Positions 1-7,936 of a stretch of DNA of 32,396 bases are shown piece after piece. Origin of the DNA: Nostoc linckia FACHB-104 (GTDB lineage: Bacteria; Cyanobacteriota; Cyanobacteriia; Cyanobacteriales; Nostocaceae); contig NZ_JACJQJ010000090.1 of NCBI RefSeq assembly GCF_014696615.1, forward strand, positions 1 through 32,396. Direction: 5' to 3'. The notes under the pieces were generated by a model. That model made no database searches. It saw nothing but the letters and a program-made list of their open reading frames with translations, and was not told the DNA's origin. The position numbers and the translations under genes were made by a program. Within the stretch, counting starts at the first letter, position 1. Each line of letters starts with the position of its first letter.

Positions 1-512
1 AAATCACACCCCCAATACGCCGTTCAGCCTGGAAAGGCCCATGAAAAAAATGATACTTTGCAATGTAAATCGATAAAAAGTCAGTAATCTTTATTGCCCT
101 GTCAAACATTTGGTAACAAGTTTTTTGGATAACAGTATGAAGTTTTAGAAGTCTCCAGTAATTGCCTATCAGTCAAGGATAAGCATAATTTTAATTACTA
201 GAAGAAATCATGATGTAGGGTCTTGCCATTTGCTTTTTATGTGCTCGACACTATTTGTATGTTGTTCCTTTATCATTTCCCAGCCAAAGACCACACTCTT
301 TAATTAATGTGCCAAGATGGTTGCTGCTGTTTCAATTTTTGGCTGGGACAGCCCGCAGATAGTAGTGAGAGTTTCCCAACACAGCGCTCGCCGAGAAGCT
401 CGCTCAACTCATCAATGCTTTCAGAAAACCATCTGGTTATTCCACGATTAATGGTATATTAGTACAAAAGCACTAATAGCTGCCTACCACTAGTTTCTTC
501 CCTGCAATAGAC
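1..512. other. gene-free leader region
   Basis: No reading frame with convincing coding character is visible in either strand over this stretch. The only features I can point to are at its right end: a palindromic LexA-like box and a -10-like TATATT just in front of the first + strand gene. The left edge is cut by the window, so a gene ending outside cannot be excluded. Confidence 0.5.
461..474 (+). promoter_or_regulatory. LexA-like operator and putative promoter
   Basis: The sequence AGTACAAAAGCACT fits the cyanobacterial LexA consensus RGTACNNNDGTWCB with one mismatch (C for T in the right half). It sits in a wider palindrome, ATTAGT-N8-ACTAAT (459-478). A TATATT that could act as a -10 (455-460) touches its left edge, and the first + strand start codon is about 40 bp downstream. 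A repressor here would cover the transcription start. The match is visible; the regulator assignment is inferred. Confidence 0.4.
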
Positions 513-806
513 ATGACAGATTCTCATTCTCTATTTTCGAGTTATGAAGAGTTAGTGCAAAATCATGCCAGACAATTTGACCCACAGATTGCACAATTGC
601 AACAGCTAGTAACAACAAGAATGCAAGAACTTCGTGCCGCAGAGCAGACGTTGCTTGATGCACAAGCAATAGAACTTCAAAACATCTTTAATGCTCTGGC
701 CACTAAGGAGCCTTGTAAAAATAACTTGAACAATTTTTATATAGAAGCTTTGTCTAGCAAGCATTCCAAAATAAATTTGTACAACTTATTCTTACATGAA
801 TCCTAA
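513..806 (+). CDS. small hypothetical protein, helical
   Basis: I do not recognise this 97-residue protein. It is hydrophilic. A central stretch (about residues 20-60) is rich in Gln, Leu, Ala and Glu and reads as one long amphipathic helix or short coiled coil, with no signal peptide or membrane segment. The ATG is the first in frame but has no clear Shine-Dalgarno sequence in front. The candidate promoter and LexA-like box lie 40 bp upstream, which would place the start close to the transcript end. A second small frame overlaps its last 11 bases, an arrangement typical of translational coupling. Coding status is plausible from amino-acid composition, not proven. Confidence 0.45.
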   Translation: MTDSHSLFSSYEELVQNHARQFDPQIAQLQQLVTTRMQELRAAEQTLLDAQAIELQNIFNALATKEPCKNNLNNFYIEALSSKHSKINLYNLFLHES

Positions 807-1020
807 TGCTCGCTGCTTGTTGTCAACGCCAGAATCCTTACCATTTGTGCAAGAATTAAAACAGCTCAAAGTCATAATTGGTATACGCGCAAATCTGAAT
901 TTAGTATTGGGCGTTGCATATTTGTGGAATGAATTTAGACTTCTAGACAAAGCTGAAAGCCGATTCTTTGAGCCTTTGCGCCTACTCTGCGGGAACGGCT
1001 GCGCCGAATGCGTGAGATAA
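796..1020 (+). CDS. small hypothetical protein ending in a repeat
   Basis: This 74-residue frame begins inside the end of the preceding gene (11-bp overlap). I recognise no family. The first 58 residues have ordinary composition with a hydrophobic patch near the middle. The last codons run through a GC-rich palindromic repeat (about 968-1017, containing GCGGGAACGGCTGCGCCG) of the dispersed type common in Nostoc-like genomes. The C-terminus is therefore probably repeat-derived, and the original gene may have ended elsewhere. It could equally be a chance frame. Confidence 0.3.
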   Translation: MNPNARCLLSTPESLPFVQELKQLKVIIGIRANLNLVLGVAYLWNEFRLLDKAESRFFEPLRLLCGNGCAECVR

Positions 1021-1057
1021 AAATCATCCCATCAATCAGCAACGCCCCAGATATTTC

Positions 1058-2404
1058 TTACTTGACTTTGCTCAAGCTCCGTTTATCCTCAGAGATTAAG
1101 GTATCGCTTGATAGTTGAACTTGTTCTATCGATTCCCCTAACAAGAGTTGCATTGTCTTCTTTTGTAGATGCTCAATCTCGGTTAATGAGATGTTGGAAT
1201 CAGGGTAGAGCAAGTTAAAAAACATTTGGTCTCCCAAGGTCGCAACTCCGATAAAGCGACCCTTTGCAACATGAATAGCTCCAGATGGGCCATATATAGC
1301 TGCAAGTTGGAGATGTCCATACTGTGTAGGAATATGCAATTTTCCGAGATTACTAACAAGAACGTCATACCTATACAGTTCTTGGAATATCTCTTTAATC
1401 GTATCAATACTGGGATTGCTAGTAATAAACGCTTGAGCTTCGGGAAGATGGGCAAAAATCTGGTCGGGTGACATCTTCTGATTGAGCTGCGCCTTGATGA
1501 CATGAGCTAAGTCCCAAAGCGATAAATTCGGGGTAATGGTATGAGCCGAAATATTTGATGTGAAGTAGTAGCCAAAGTCCTCTTGAATGGGAGGAGTGAG
1601 GAATTGACGAATATTAATCGCTGTCAAACAATTCAGGGTGACAGATTGTTGTTGCTCAAGCCTCTGAACTTCTACGCCATTTTGAGAGTAGCTGGATTGC
1701 GCGATCGCTAACAAGAAAGCTGCACAAATAGCCGCATGAACGCTAGTTTGGGCTTGCTGACAACGGCGAATCACGGTAGCAGTCTCTTCGGGTGACAGCG
1801 ACCAGGTTAAGAGACGAAAGTGAAGACTTTTTGCTGGCGGTATAGTCTGGCTAGGATTTACCAACTCTAATTGTGAGTCTTTGGTTGGAGGTTGAATTTT
1901 GTGAGCAATCGGCGTTAGATATTCATAGGCAGGACGTTCGGGTAAAATCTGTTGCTGACTACCTGGTATCCCAATCACTTGCAGTATATCCCGCAGCAAG
2001 TAAACTACTGACATACCATCAGCGATCGCATGGTGACAGGTTATTATCAGTTCTGAGCAATCTGCTGCGTGAACCAATACGATCCGAATTAGTGGGGCTT
2101 GATTCCAGTTAAATGGATGGGCAAGCTCTTGTTCCACTTCCTGTTGCCACTGCTGTTCACTTTGTCGTTGCACCACTCGTAAGGGAATAGTAGCTGAATC
2201 TTTAGTAAACCAAGGGTTTCCCAAGGAATCAAGAACGATTCGTACCCCCAGTAAGGGATGTCGTTGTTGTACCCAAGCTAGTGCCTGCTGTAATGAGTCA
2301 ACCTGAAGTTCCCCAATTACCTTTGCAGCTACTGTGAAATGTAGCGGTATCGCCTGGTCATGTAACCAGAATATACGTTCTTCAATACCAAGTTGTCGAA
2401 GCAT
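1058..2404 (-). CDS. condensation-domain acyltransferase-like protein
   Basis: A 448-residue stand-alone condensation-type protein (chloramphenicol acetyltransferase-like fold), as in NRPS condensation domains and PapA/alcohol acyltransferases. The diagnostic HHxxxDG motif is HHAIADG at residues 124-130; its second His is the expected general base. A later EDFGYYF segment resembles the conserved DFG-type motif of the second lobe. Size matches a single free-standing domain, and no carrier-protein or adenylation domain is present nearby. The start has a good ribosome site (AAGAGG) about 6 nt upstream. The family transfers an acyl group to an amine or hydroxyl acceptor; the substrate cannot be told. 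It is the last gene of the minus-strand series, separated from the upstream dehydrogenase by the remains of a quinone oxidoreductase gene. Confidence 0.8.
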   Translation of the reverse strand: MLRQLGIEERIFWLHDQAIPLHFTVAAKVIGELQVDSLQQALAWVQQRHPLLGVRIVLDSLGNPWFTKDSATIPLRVVQRQSEQQWQQEVEQELAHPFNWNQAPLIRIVLVHAADCSELIITCHHAIADGMSVVYLLRDILQVIGIPGSQQQILPERPAYEYLTPIAHKIQPPTKDSQLELVNPSQTIPPAKSLHFRLLTWSLSPEETATVIRRCQQAQTSVHAAICAAFLLAIAQSSYSQNGVEVQRLEQQQSVTLNCLTAINIRQFLTPPIQEDFGYYFTSNISAHTITPNLSLWDLAHVIKAQLNQKMSPDQIFAHLPEAQAFITSNPSIDTIKEIFQELYRYDVLVSNLGKLHIPTQYGHLQLAAIYGPSGAIHVAKGRFIGVATLGDQMFFNLLYPDSNISLTEIEHLQKKTMQLLLGESIEQVQLSSDTLISEDKRSLSKVK

Positions 2405-2433
2405 AAAAAACCTCTTGGAAGAATTTATCTGAG

Positions 2434-2651
2434 TTATAAATTGATCGCAATTTTGCTAACATCTGTCCCCGCTTCCACAATCCCACCTAGATCATTTCCT
2501 AGCACAGTAGCGAGGACTGATTTGGCATGGGGCGTTTTACCTGTGTGGATCAAAGCGAGTGGGTTTACGGTTGGGGAATTTCAGCACTACGAAATGTCGC
2601 AGTTTGAAAATCATTTACAATCAGTACGTGCATAGTTGATATTGGCTCCAT
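2434..2651 (-). pseudogene. decayed quinone oxidoreductase gene (internal deletion)
   Basis: Only the two ends of a zeta-crystallin-type oxidoreductase gene remain, joined by a deletion of roughly 780 bp. The left part (about 2434-2475) matches the 3' end of the intact paralog at 9407. The right part (about 2490-2651) matches its 5' end, including stretches such as CAGTTTGAAAATCAT and the region around the start codon with an AAGGAG ribosome site. The match continues across the intergenic bases into the 3' end of the next dehydrogenase gene, exactly as at 10360-10520. This copy and the one at 9407 therefore derive from one duplicated oxidoreductase-dehydrogenase pair. Confidence 0.8.
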
Positions 2652-2661
2652 ATTCCACTCC

Positions 2662-3492
2662 TTATCTGTAATCGGTAGACTCAGCCAGAGTTCGCCATTT
2701 TTGCGTCTCTTGCTCAACGTAGGCGTTCTTCTGGGCTATTGCTTGAAGCGTGTCTGTACCTAGAGGTAAGCGTAGGGGCGGTTCTGGGGTGTTGACAATC
2801 TCAACAATGACTTGGGCGAGTTGGATCGGATCTCCTGGTTGCTGATAGTTCCTTTCAACTGCCATGTCGCGGGTTTTACCTACAGTTTCAGCATAATCAG
2901 GGATTTGTACTCTACTCTGACGCAGTGAACTACTATCAAGAAAATTGGTACGGAAAAATCCTGGCTCAACCACCGTAACGTGAATGCCCAACGGAGCTAG
3001 CTCGTAATGTAGGGCTTCGGTAATCCCTTCGACGGCAAACTTGGTTGAGCCATAAACCCCCCATCCTGGGTAGGAGCGATAGCCACCAATAGACGATAAA
3101 TTAATGATGTGTCCAGAGCGATTTTGACGCATACTGGGCAGCACAGCACGGGTTACATTTAGTAGCCCGAAGACATTGGTGCGATAAACACTCTCAACTT
3201 CTTCGCCACTGCACTCTTCGACTGCTCCGAGCAAACCGAATCCAGCATTGTTAACCAATACATCGATTTGTCCAAATTTTTCTAGACTAGCGGCGATCGC
3301 TGCTTTTACCTGAGTCTCATCAGTGACATCCATGCTCAGTACTAATATGTCTTTATTGGTTGCAAACTGTTGCAAATCAGCTTGATTGCGGGCGGTGGCA
3401 ATTAATCTATTACCTGCTGCCAAAACTGCTTTCGCAATCTCGGCACCAAAGCCCCGTGAAGCACCAGTAATCAGCCATGTTCTCTGAGTCAT
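2662..3492 (-). CDS. short-chain dehydrogenase/reductase (copy 1)
   Basis: A 276-residue classical SDR. The nucleotide site TGASRGFG (residues 9-16) and NNAG (81-84) form the Rossmann fold. The catalytic set is Ser133/134 and Tyr147-x3-Lys151 (YGSTK). It should reduce or oxidise a carbonyl/alcohol with NAD(P)H; the substrate is unknown. The arginine-rich region after the first strand (TARNQ) suggests NADP preference. The start is supported by AGGAGA 6 nt upstream. About 90 nt further upstream lies promoter copy A (3592-3620), shared with two other genes of the cluster. Its 3' end and the following intergenic bases are duplicated as a fragment at 10428-10525. It is homologous to, but clearly different from, the SDR at 6150. 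Confidence 0.9.
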   Translation of the reverse strand: MTQRTWLITGASRGFGAEIAKAVLAAGNRLIATARNQADLQQFATNKDILVLSMDVTDETQVKAAIAASLEKFGQIDVLVNNAGFGLLGAVEECSGEEVESVYRTNVFGLLNVTRAVLPSMRQNRSGHIINLSSIGGYRSYPGWGVYGSTKFAVEGITEALHYELAPLGIHVTVVEPGFFRTNFLDSSSLRQSRVQIPDYAETVGKTRDMAVERNYQQPGDPIQLAQVIVEIVNTPEPPLRLPLGTDTLQAIAQKNAYVEQETQKWRTLAESTDYR

Positions 3493-3591
3493 GATTTATC
3501 TCCTGAAAATTATTCGGGTTAGTAGCAAAGCTTCGATATGCAATATCTCATATTCATGCAATTGATTTGCTATTGGTGTTTGCATGAATTC

Positions 3592-3620
3592 AATATAGGA
3601 AATTGACTCGAACTTGTCGT
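3592..3620 (-). promoter_or_regulatory. shared promoter, copy A
   Basis: On the minus strand: -35 ACGACA (3615-3620), a 17-bp spacer, -10 TATATT (3592-3597). The 14-mer TGAGTGGACGACAA covering the -35 is identical in copies A, B (7788) and C (12236), and the predicted start region ATTCATGCAAACAC is nearly identical. It drives the dehydrogenase starting at 3492, with a leader of about 90 nt. Confidence 0.65.
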
Positions 3621-3688
3621 CCACTCAGGGTTGACAGTTTTACACAACAGTATGATTGATGAATTAGTCAATCTCAACATGGTAGGGT

Positions 3689-3710
3689 GATTCCAACTTA
3701 AGTTGGAATC
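3689..3710. promoter_or_regulatory. 22-bp perfect palindrome, operator copy A
   Basis: ATTCCAACTTAAGTTGGAAT (3690-3709), extended by one matched base each side, is a perfect palindrome. It begins exactly 70 bp upstream of the -35 of promoter A, the same distance as in copies B and C. No T-run follows in either direction, so it is unlikely to be a terminator even though it lies 43 bp past the preceding stop codon. Probable binding site for a dimeric regulator. Confidence 0.65.
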
Positions 3711-3752
3711 TAAATTCAACTGAAAAAACAACTTAGTTACACAACAGGTGGT

Positions 3753-4658
3753 TTAAGCCTGCTGCAAATATTTCTCGAACCATCTCAAGGCAGTTATACT
3801 TGCAATCTCAAAGCCCTCTCCCTGGAAAGCATCAAAGTGTCCGCCTTTCAAGATTGTGAGGGACTTCGGCTCCATCGCCCGCGCATAGACAGCAGCAGCT
3901 AAGTCAGCAGGTGCAAGAAAGTCCTTCTCGCCGATAATCAAGCATAGCGGGGTGGGAAAAATTGCCTCAATGTGAGGAATCGGTTCGTAATATAGACAGT
4001 GTTCAATCGATTCCAAAGTGAGCCGATTTTCCCATGTTCCTTCACTGGGATTCTTAGCTGATTCAACCCAAGTGAAAGCGTCTGGTGTCGGTAACAAGCT
4101 GGGTTGGCCAGGTGGAGCAACTAACGGGAAGTAGTTCACTTCTTTGGTTTGATACCGTTTTATCCGGTCTTGTGCAAGTAGTTTTATGAGTTCTTCGAGT
4201 TCAAGTGGAGAACTCAGGCGGCGAGAGTTGAGAAATCCACTCACTGTAGGCATCTGTGCCACAACTGCTTTGACGCGCCGATCAAATGCGGCCAGATGCA
4301 GCGCGTGACCGCCGCTATAGGAGAAACCCCAAACACCTATGCGCTCAGGATCAACTTCTTTTTGTAGTTGAGTCCAAGTGATAGCATTGCGGTAGTCTTC
4401 ATACTGCTCGGTAGGGAAGATTTGCCCACGAGGTTCTCCCTGACTAGCACCAAGGTAGCGATAATCGAATAACGTAACGACGAACCCAGCTTGAGCGAAG
4501 AACTCAGCGAACTGAGGTAGTCCCATCTCTTTGGTCAAGCCAATTCCATGAGCCATGACGATTGCGGGAAAGCGATTGCCAGATGCTATTTTATCCGGAG
4601 TATAAAAGGTGACAGAACACTTTAGTCCCTTACTTTCAAAGCTGGTTGTTCTTTGCAT
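3753..4658 (-). CDS. alpha/beta hydrolase, acetyl-xylan-esterase/Xaa-Pro peptidase-like
   Basis: An alpha/beta-hydrolase-fold protein of 301 residues from the ATG at 4658. The frame stays open to a TTG at 4712, but family alignments normally begin near the [17 protein letters not shown] region, so the ATG is preferred; neither start has a clear ribosome site. The nucleophile elbow is GFSYSGG (catalytic Ser), the acid lies in GEKDFLAP, and the His in KGGHFDAF, so the triad is complete. A MAHGIG oxyanion-region motif is present. Such proteins hydrolyse esters or peptides of small substrates; the exact reaction is unknown. An unrelated hydrolase fragment ends right at its 5' end (4709), which suggests a rearrangement junction at the gene front. 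Confidence 0.8.
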   Translation of the reverse strand: MQRTTSFESKGLKCSVTFYTPDKIASGNRFPAIVMAHGIGLTKEMGLPQFAEFFAQAGFVVTLFDYRYLGASQGEPRGQIFPTEQYEDYRNAITWTQLQKEVDPERIGVWGFSYSGGHALHLAAFDRRVKAVVAQMPTVSGFLNSRRLSSPLELEELIKLLAQDRIKRYQTKEVNYFPLVAPPGQPSLLPTPDAFTWVESAKNPSEGTWENRLTLESIEHCLYYEPIPHIEAIFPTPLCLIIGEKDFLAPADLAAAVYARAMEPKSLTILKGGHFDAFQGEGFEIASITALRWFEKYLQQA

Positions 4659-4708
4659 AGCTGTTGTGGGAGTTAGTAAATTTGTTAGAGATTGCTTTTT
4701 AGGTCGTT

Positions 4709-4847
4709 TCAAATCTGTGCCATACCGATAAATTTCTCTACGATCTGTGCCAGGCGATCGAACGTGTAGTCAAATCCATGCACAGTTGGCATAGAACTGT
4801 TACCGTAGCCCGGATAATCAGGTGCAACCAGATGAAAGCGGTACGTA
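4709..4847 (-). pseudogene. alpha/beta hydrolase fragment
   Basis: An open stretch of 45 codons with no start, bounded upstream by a stop, reads FHLVAPDYPGYGNSS and then [13 protein letters not shown] before a stop. This is the strand after the oxyanion loop and the following helix of an epoxide-hydrolase/haloalkane-dehalogenase-like enzyme (usual form: HLIAPDYPGFGNSD). The catalytic Ser, acid and His regions are absent. It is not a piece of the gene at 3753, which has a different sequence there, nor of the one at 10573. It is a fossil of a further hydrolase once present in the cluster. Confidence 0.7.
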
Positions 4848-4854
4848 AATTACG

Positions 4855-6045
4855 TTAAGAATAAGGTGTAATAGTTGGCATCGTTCCAGTCAGCGCCCAA
4901 TTGCCGACTTCCCGAATTTTGTAGTCCACCGGATCGTGGAGTGTTGCTGTGCGGAGGTTTCGCCAGTAGCGATCAAAGTCATAACTGCGTGTAGTAGCGC
5001 TTGCACCCATTACATCAAACATCTGCGTTGTGATCGCTAAACCAATTTTCGTGACGAATGCTTTGGCGGTGTAAACGGCGATTGCGGCTTCTCCTCTTTG
5101 TTGGGCGGTTAAATTAATACCCTGTTCGTTGGCAGTTTGCAGTACTTGAGCCGCGCGATCGCTAAGTAATGTTGCCGCTTCTAACTCCATCCAAAATTCA
5201 CCGTAGTGATGCAGAATATAAGGGTCTTGAATCGCTTGTTCTATCCCAGACGTAATCCAGGGGCGAGTTCTGGTTGTGGTGTAGTCTCTTGCAGCTGCAA
5301 ACGCGCCTTGGATAATACCCAGATAGATGTTGACTTGATTGAGTTGCTTGAAGACATTCAGCAGACTGGCGATCGGGCTGTCATTTGCATAAATAGAAGT
5401 CAGAATTTCATCTGGTCTCACCAGCACCTGCTCAAACGTAACGCTACCTGAGTCTGTTTGGCGTTGTCCCATGTTGTCCCAATCGCCATTAAAGTGAATA
5501 CCGGGGCGATCGCTCGGAACAACTGCAATGATGGGCTGTTGAGAATCAGCGTTTAAGGCACTGACAATCATCCTGTCTGATAGGCTTGCTCCTGTGGCAA
5601 ATCGCTTGATACCATTCAACTGCCAGCCCCAGCTTGTGGAAGTTGCCACTAATCTTGGATCTAGTACATTGACTGCATTTGCCCAAAACCAGTTGTGCTT
5701 TACTGTCTCTAAGTAGAATTGTTCTACCTGTGTTGGATTGCTGGTTGAGAGGGAGCTGACAATTGAGGTGTGATTGCCAAACAGTTGACCAATCGAGCCA
5801 TCAGCTTTGGAGAACTCCCGGATCAACTGAAAGATTTTAACCCAAGAGGTTTCTCCTAACCCCCCATAAATCTTAGGAATCACCAGATTGAGTAGACAAC
5901 TTTGGCGCAACTGCTCAATCTCATGGATTGGGCGGCTACCACCATTGCGATCGCGCTCTGGGGCTGTTTTGGCAAATTCCTGAGCAAGTTGATGACCGAT
6001 ATCGAGAACATTAAGGGATTGTGCTTTTTCAAGACATTGGATCAT
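4855..6045 (-). CDS. DszC/SfnB-like flavin monooxygenase (acyl-CoA dehydrogenase fold)
   Basis: A 396-residue member of the acyl-CoA dehydrogenase superfamily. The sequence around GSIGQLFGNHTSIVSSLS and the WDNMGQRQTDSGSV segment match the SfnB/DszC branch (reduced-flavin-dependent monooxygenases acting on organosulfur compounds) rather than true acyl-CoA dehydrogenases: the usual catalytic Glu context is not apparent, while WDNMGQRQT-DSG is characteristic. Such enzymes need FMNH2 from a partner reductase; none is obvious in the window, though the flavin reductase at 7937 or the dehydrogenases could be redox partners. The start has GAAGGA upstream. It follows the dehydrogenase at 6150 with a short gap that holds a dsbA scrap. 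Substrate not predictable. Confidence 0.75.
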   Translation of the reverse strand: MIQCLEKAQSLNVLDIGHQLAQEFAKTAPERDRNGGSRPIHEIEQLRQSCLLNLVIPKIYGGLGETSWVKIFQLIREFSKADGSIGQLFGNHTSIVSSLSTSNPTQVEQFYLETVKHNWFWANAVNVLDPRLVATSTSWGWQLNGIKRFATGASLSDRMIVSALNADSQQPIIAVVPSDRPGIHFNGDWDNMGQRQTDSGSVTFEQVLVRPDEILTSIYANDSPIASLLNVFKQLNQVNIYLGIIQGAFAAARDYTTTRTRPWITSGIEQAIQDPYILHHYGEFWMELEAATLLSDRAAQVLQTANEQGINLTAQQRGEAAIAVYTAKAFVTKIGLAITTQMFDVMGASATTRSYDFDRYWRNLRTATLHDPVDYKIREVGNWALTGTMPTITPYS

Positions 6046-6097
6046 AGTGAGTTATCCTTCAGCAATTTAGTTCTTGCTGCTTCATGTGTGAGGTAAA

Positions 6098-6142
6098 TTC
6101 CAGTGATCGCTAATCGCTATACAAAGCTGGGGTAGCAGTTGC
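6098..6142 (-). pseudogene. dsbA-like gene scrap 1
   Basis: About 45 bp, including ACAAAGCTGGGGTAGC and CCAGTGATCGCT, match the region 7122-7166 inside the DsbA-like gene with a small deletion between the two matched blocks. It lies between the dehydrogenase stop and the monooxygenase start. It is best explained as the last trace of a duplicated dsbA gene. Confidence 0.65.
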
Positions 6143-6149
6143 TTTGTTT

Positions 6150-7025
6150 CTAAACTTGCTGGGTGAGGCTAGGAAAATTAAATCCCACGCCCGCATTGGC
6201 GGTAGACTCTTGCCAGATATGCTCAAAGCGCTGATATTCTTCGATATCTGAGGAAAGTTTTTGAACAATCGTTGGTAGTGCATTCGGGCCGATCGCTAAG
6301 TGAAGCGGCGGGTCAGGTAATTCCACCACTTTCAACATTGCTTGAACACCCGTTGGTACATGACCATAAGGATACTCTTCCCTAAGTTTGACCACTTCCG
6401 CCCAGAAAGAATTGTACTCTGGCATTTGCTTTGCCGTAATCAAAGAGCGACCTGAAAAGTCGGTCTCAAAGCCTCCTGGTTCAACAATTGTCACCTTAAT
6501 GCCAAAAGGTTTAAGTTCTTGTGCGAGGGTCTCTGAAAGTCCTTCGACTGCAAATTTAGAAGCATGATATAGCCCCATCGTAGGAAATGTTCTCCGTCCG
6601 CCTATTGAAGAAATATTCAAGATATGACCAACGCCTTGTTTCTTGAATTTCGGAATGACGGCACGAGTCACATTTAGCAGCCCAAAGAAGTTGGTTTCAA
6701 ATTGGTCACGGATTTGCTGGTTGCTTACTTCCTCAATTGCACCCATCAATCCATAGCCCGCGTTGTTCACCAGCACATCAATTTTGGTGAATGCTGCTAA
6801 ACCACTCTGCACCGCCGTTTGAATGGTTGCTGGATCGGTAACATCTAAACGAACTGCCTTTCCCGTCTGTGGATATTGCTGCTCTAAATCTTGAATTTTG
6901 CTGACATCACGAGCCGTTGCAATGACACGATCGCCTTGAGCCAAAGCAGCTTCAGCTAAAACCCGACCAAAGCCCGTAGAACTGCCTGTAATCAGCCACA
7001 CGCGAGATGATGTTTGATTCGTCAT
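6150..7025 (-). CDS. short-chain dehydrogenase/reductase (copy 2)
   Basis: A 291-residue classical SDR with TGSSTGFG (residues 13-20), NNAG (87-90), Ser140 and Tyr153-x3-Lys157 (YHASK). The TARD sequence after the second strand favours NADP(H). Annotation pipelines usually call such proteins oxidoreductase or SDR; the carbonyl substrate is unknown. The ribosome site is AGGAA upstream of ATG. The DsbA-like gene ends 48 bp upstream, so both probably share the transcript from promoter B. It is a distant paralog of the SDR at 2662, not a recent duplicate. Confidence 0.9.
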   Translation of the reverse strand: MTNQTSSRVWLITGSSTGFGRVLAEAALAQGDRVIATARDVSKIQDLEQQYPQTGKAVRLDVTDPATIQTAVQSGLAAFTKIDVLVNNAGYGLMGAIEEVSNQQIRDQFETNFFGLLNVTRAVIPKFKKQGVGHILNISSIGGRRTFPTMGLYHASKFAVEGLSETLAQELKPFGIKVTIVEPGGFETDFSGRSLITAKQMPEYNSFWAEVVKLREEYPYGHVPTGVQAMLKVVELPDPPLHLAIGPNALPTIVQKLSSDIEEYQRFEHIWQESTANAGVGFNFPSLTQQV

Positions 7026-7073
7026 GATATATTCCTGAATAAACTAACACTGACTTGATTAGTCTTTGACTGC

Positions 7074-7631
7074 TCAATTTGCTGTATTGACAATGGCTGC
7101 TATTAACTGCTCCATATTCCAGCGATCGCTATACCAAATCCCATTAATAAACAAAGCTGGGGTAGCTGTTACTCCGCTATGGATGCCACTTTCAATATCT
7201 TGATTGATGCGCTCAAGATGCAGATGCTTACACATATCTTGGAGAAATTGGGAGATATCGAGTCCTAGATCGTTGGCATACTCTACTAAATAACCATCTG
7301 CTAACTGTTGTTGATGAATAAACAAAATGTCATGTATTTGCCAAAACTGACCTTGAACAGCAGCTGCTTCAGCCGCTTCAGCCGCACGTAGAGCTTGAGA
7401 ATGAATTTTTATCTGAGGAAAATGACGGAAAATAAAGCACAAATAATCCTCCCCTAACGAAATACTCAGTTGTCGCCCAATGACTTTCAACAACCGATAA
7501 ACATCCGCACTCTCTTGACATTGGTAATCTCCATACATCACCAGTACCACAGAGGCACTTAACAGCCCTTGTTTACGATCCTGGGTTGAAGGTGGGACAA
7601 ATAATAAACGGTGTTGACGGTCATTGTTCAC
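7074..7631 (-). CDS. DsbA-fold thioredoxin-like protein with single active-site Cys
   Basis: A 185-residue DsbA/FrnE-type thioredoxin-fold protein. YGDYQCQES (residues 33-41) occupies the place of the usual YxDFxCPxC, so the first cysteine (Cys38) is kept but the second is Ser41. The cis-proline loop is TATP (155-158) and is followed by FINGIWY, as in family members. There is no signal peptide, so it should act in the cytoplasm. With one cysteine it cannot be a dithiol oxidase. It may act by a monothiol mechanism, as a glutathione-dependent reductase or isomerase, or as a peroxidase-like enzyme. AGAGG lies 15 nt before the ATG. Promoter copy B is about 130 bp upstream. Confidence 0.8.
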   Translation of the reverse strand: MNNDRQHRLLFVPPSTQDRKQGLLSASVVLVMYGDYQCQESADVYRLLKVIGRQLSISLGEDYLCFIFRHFPQIKIHSQALRAAEAAEAAAVQGQFWQIHDILFIHQQQLADGYLVEYANDLGLDISQFLQDMCKHLHLERINQDIESGIHSGVTATPALFINGIWYSDRWNMEQLIAAIVNTAN

Positions 7632-7764
7632 TGGAACCTCTTAAGGGAAGTATGTTTACCGCAAGCATCACTTGCGGGGATTACGCCTACATCCCTCTCT
7701 GTGCTATGTGTATCAGCAAACTTGAATCTGGCAACTGGATTGCTATCTGTGTTTGCATGAATCT

Positions 7765-7793
7765 AATATATGCAATTGATTTTGGTTTGTCGT
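7765..7793 (-). promoter_or_regulatory. shared promoter, copy B
   Basis: Minus-strand -35 ACGACA (7788-7793), 17-bp spacer, -10 TATATT (7765-7770). Nearly identical to copy C over about 170 bp and aligned without gaps to the more divergent copy A over the promoter-operator span. It serves the DsbA-like gene starting at 7631. Confidence 0.65.
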
Positions 7794-7862
7794 CCACTCA
7801 CAGTTGATACTTTTATTTAATCGAGTGGGCGATCGCTTAATCCATCTGACAATGGAAGAGTA

Positions 7863-7882
7863 ACTCAAACTTTAGTTGGAAT
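7863..7882. promoter_or_regulatory. operator palindrome, copy B
   Basis: ACTCAAACTTTAGTTGGAAT is the same dyad as at 3690 and 12311, with one arm slightly degenerate. It begins 70 bp from the -35 of promoter B and lies just beyond the 3' end of the flavin reductase gene. Confidence 0.55.
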
Positions 7883-7936
7883 TCAATAAAATGACTCAAT
7901 TCCCCTTCCAAATATAAGATGTCTGCATTTGCTGCT

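Noticed and set aside
3689-3710. MerR-type operator between -35 and -10
   Set aside because: I found no -35/-10 pair with 19-20 bp spacing around the dyad; the convincing promoter lies 70 bp away.
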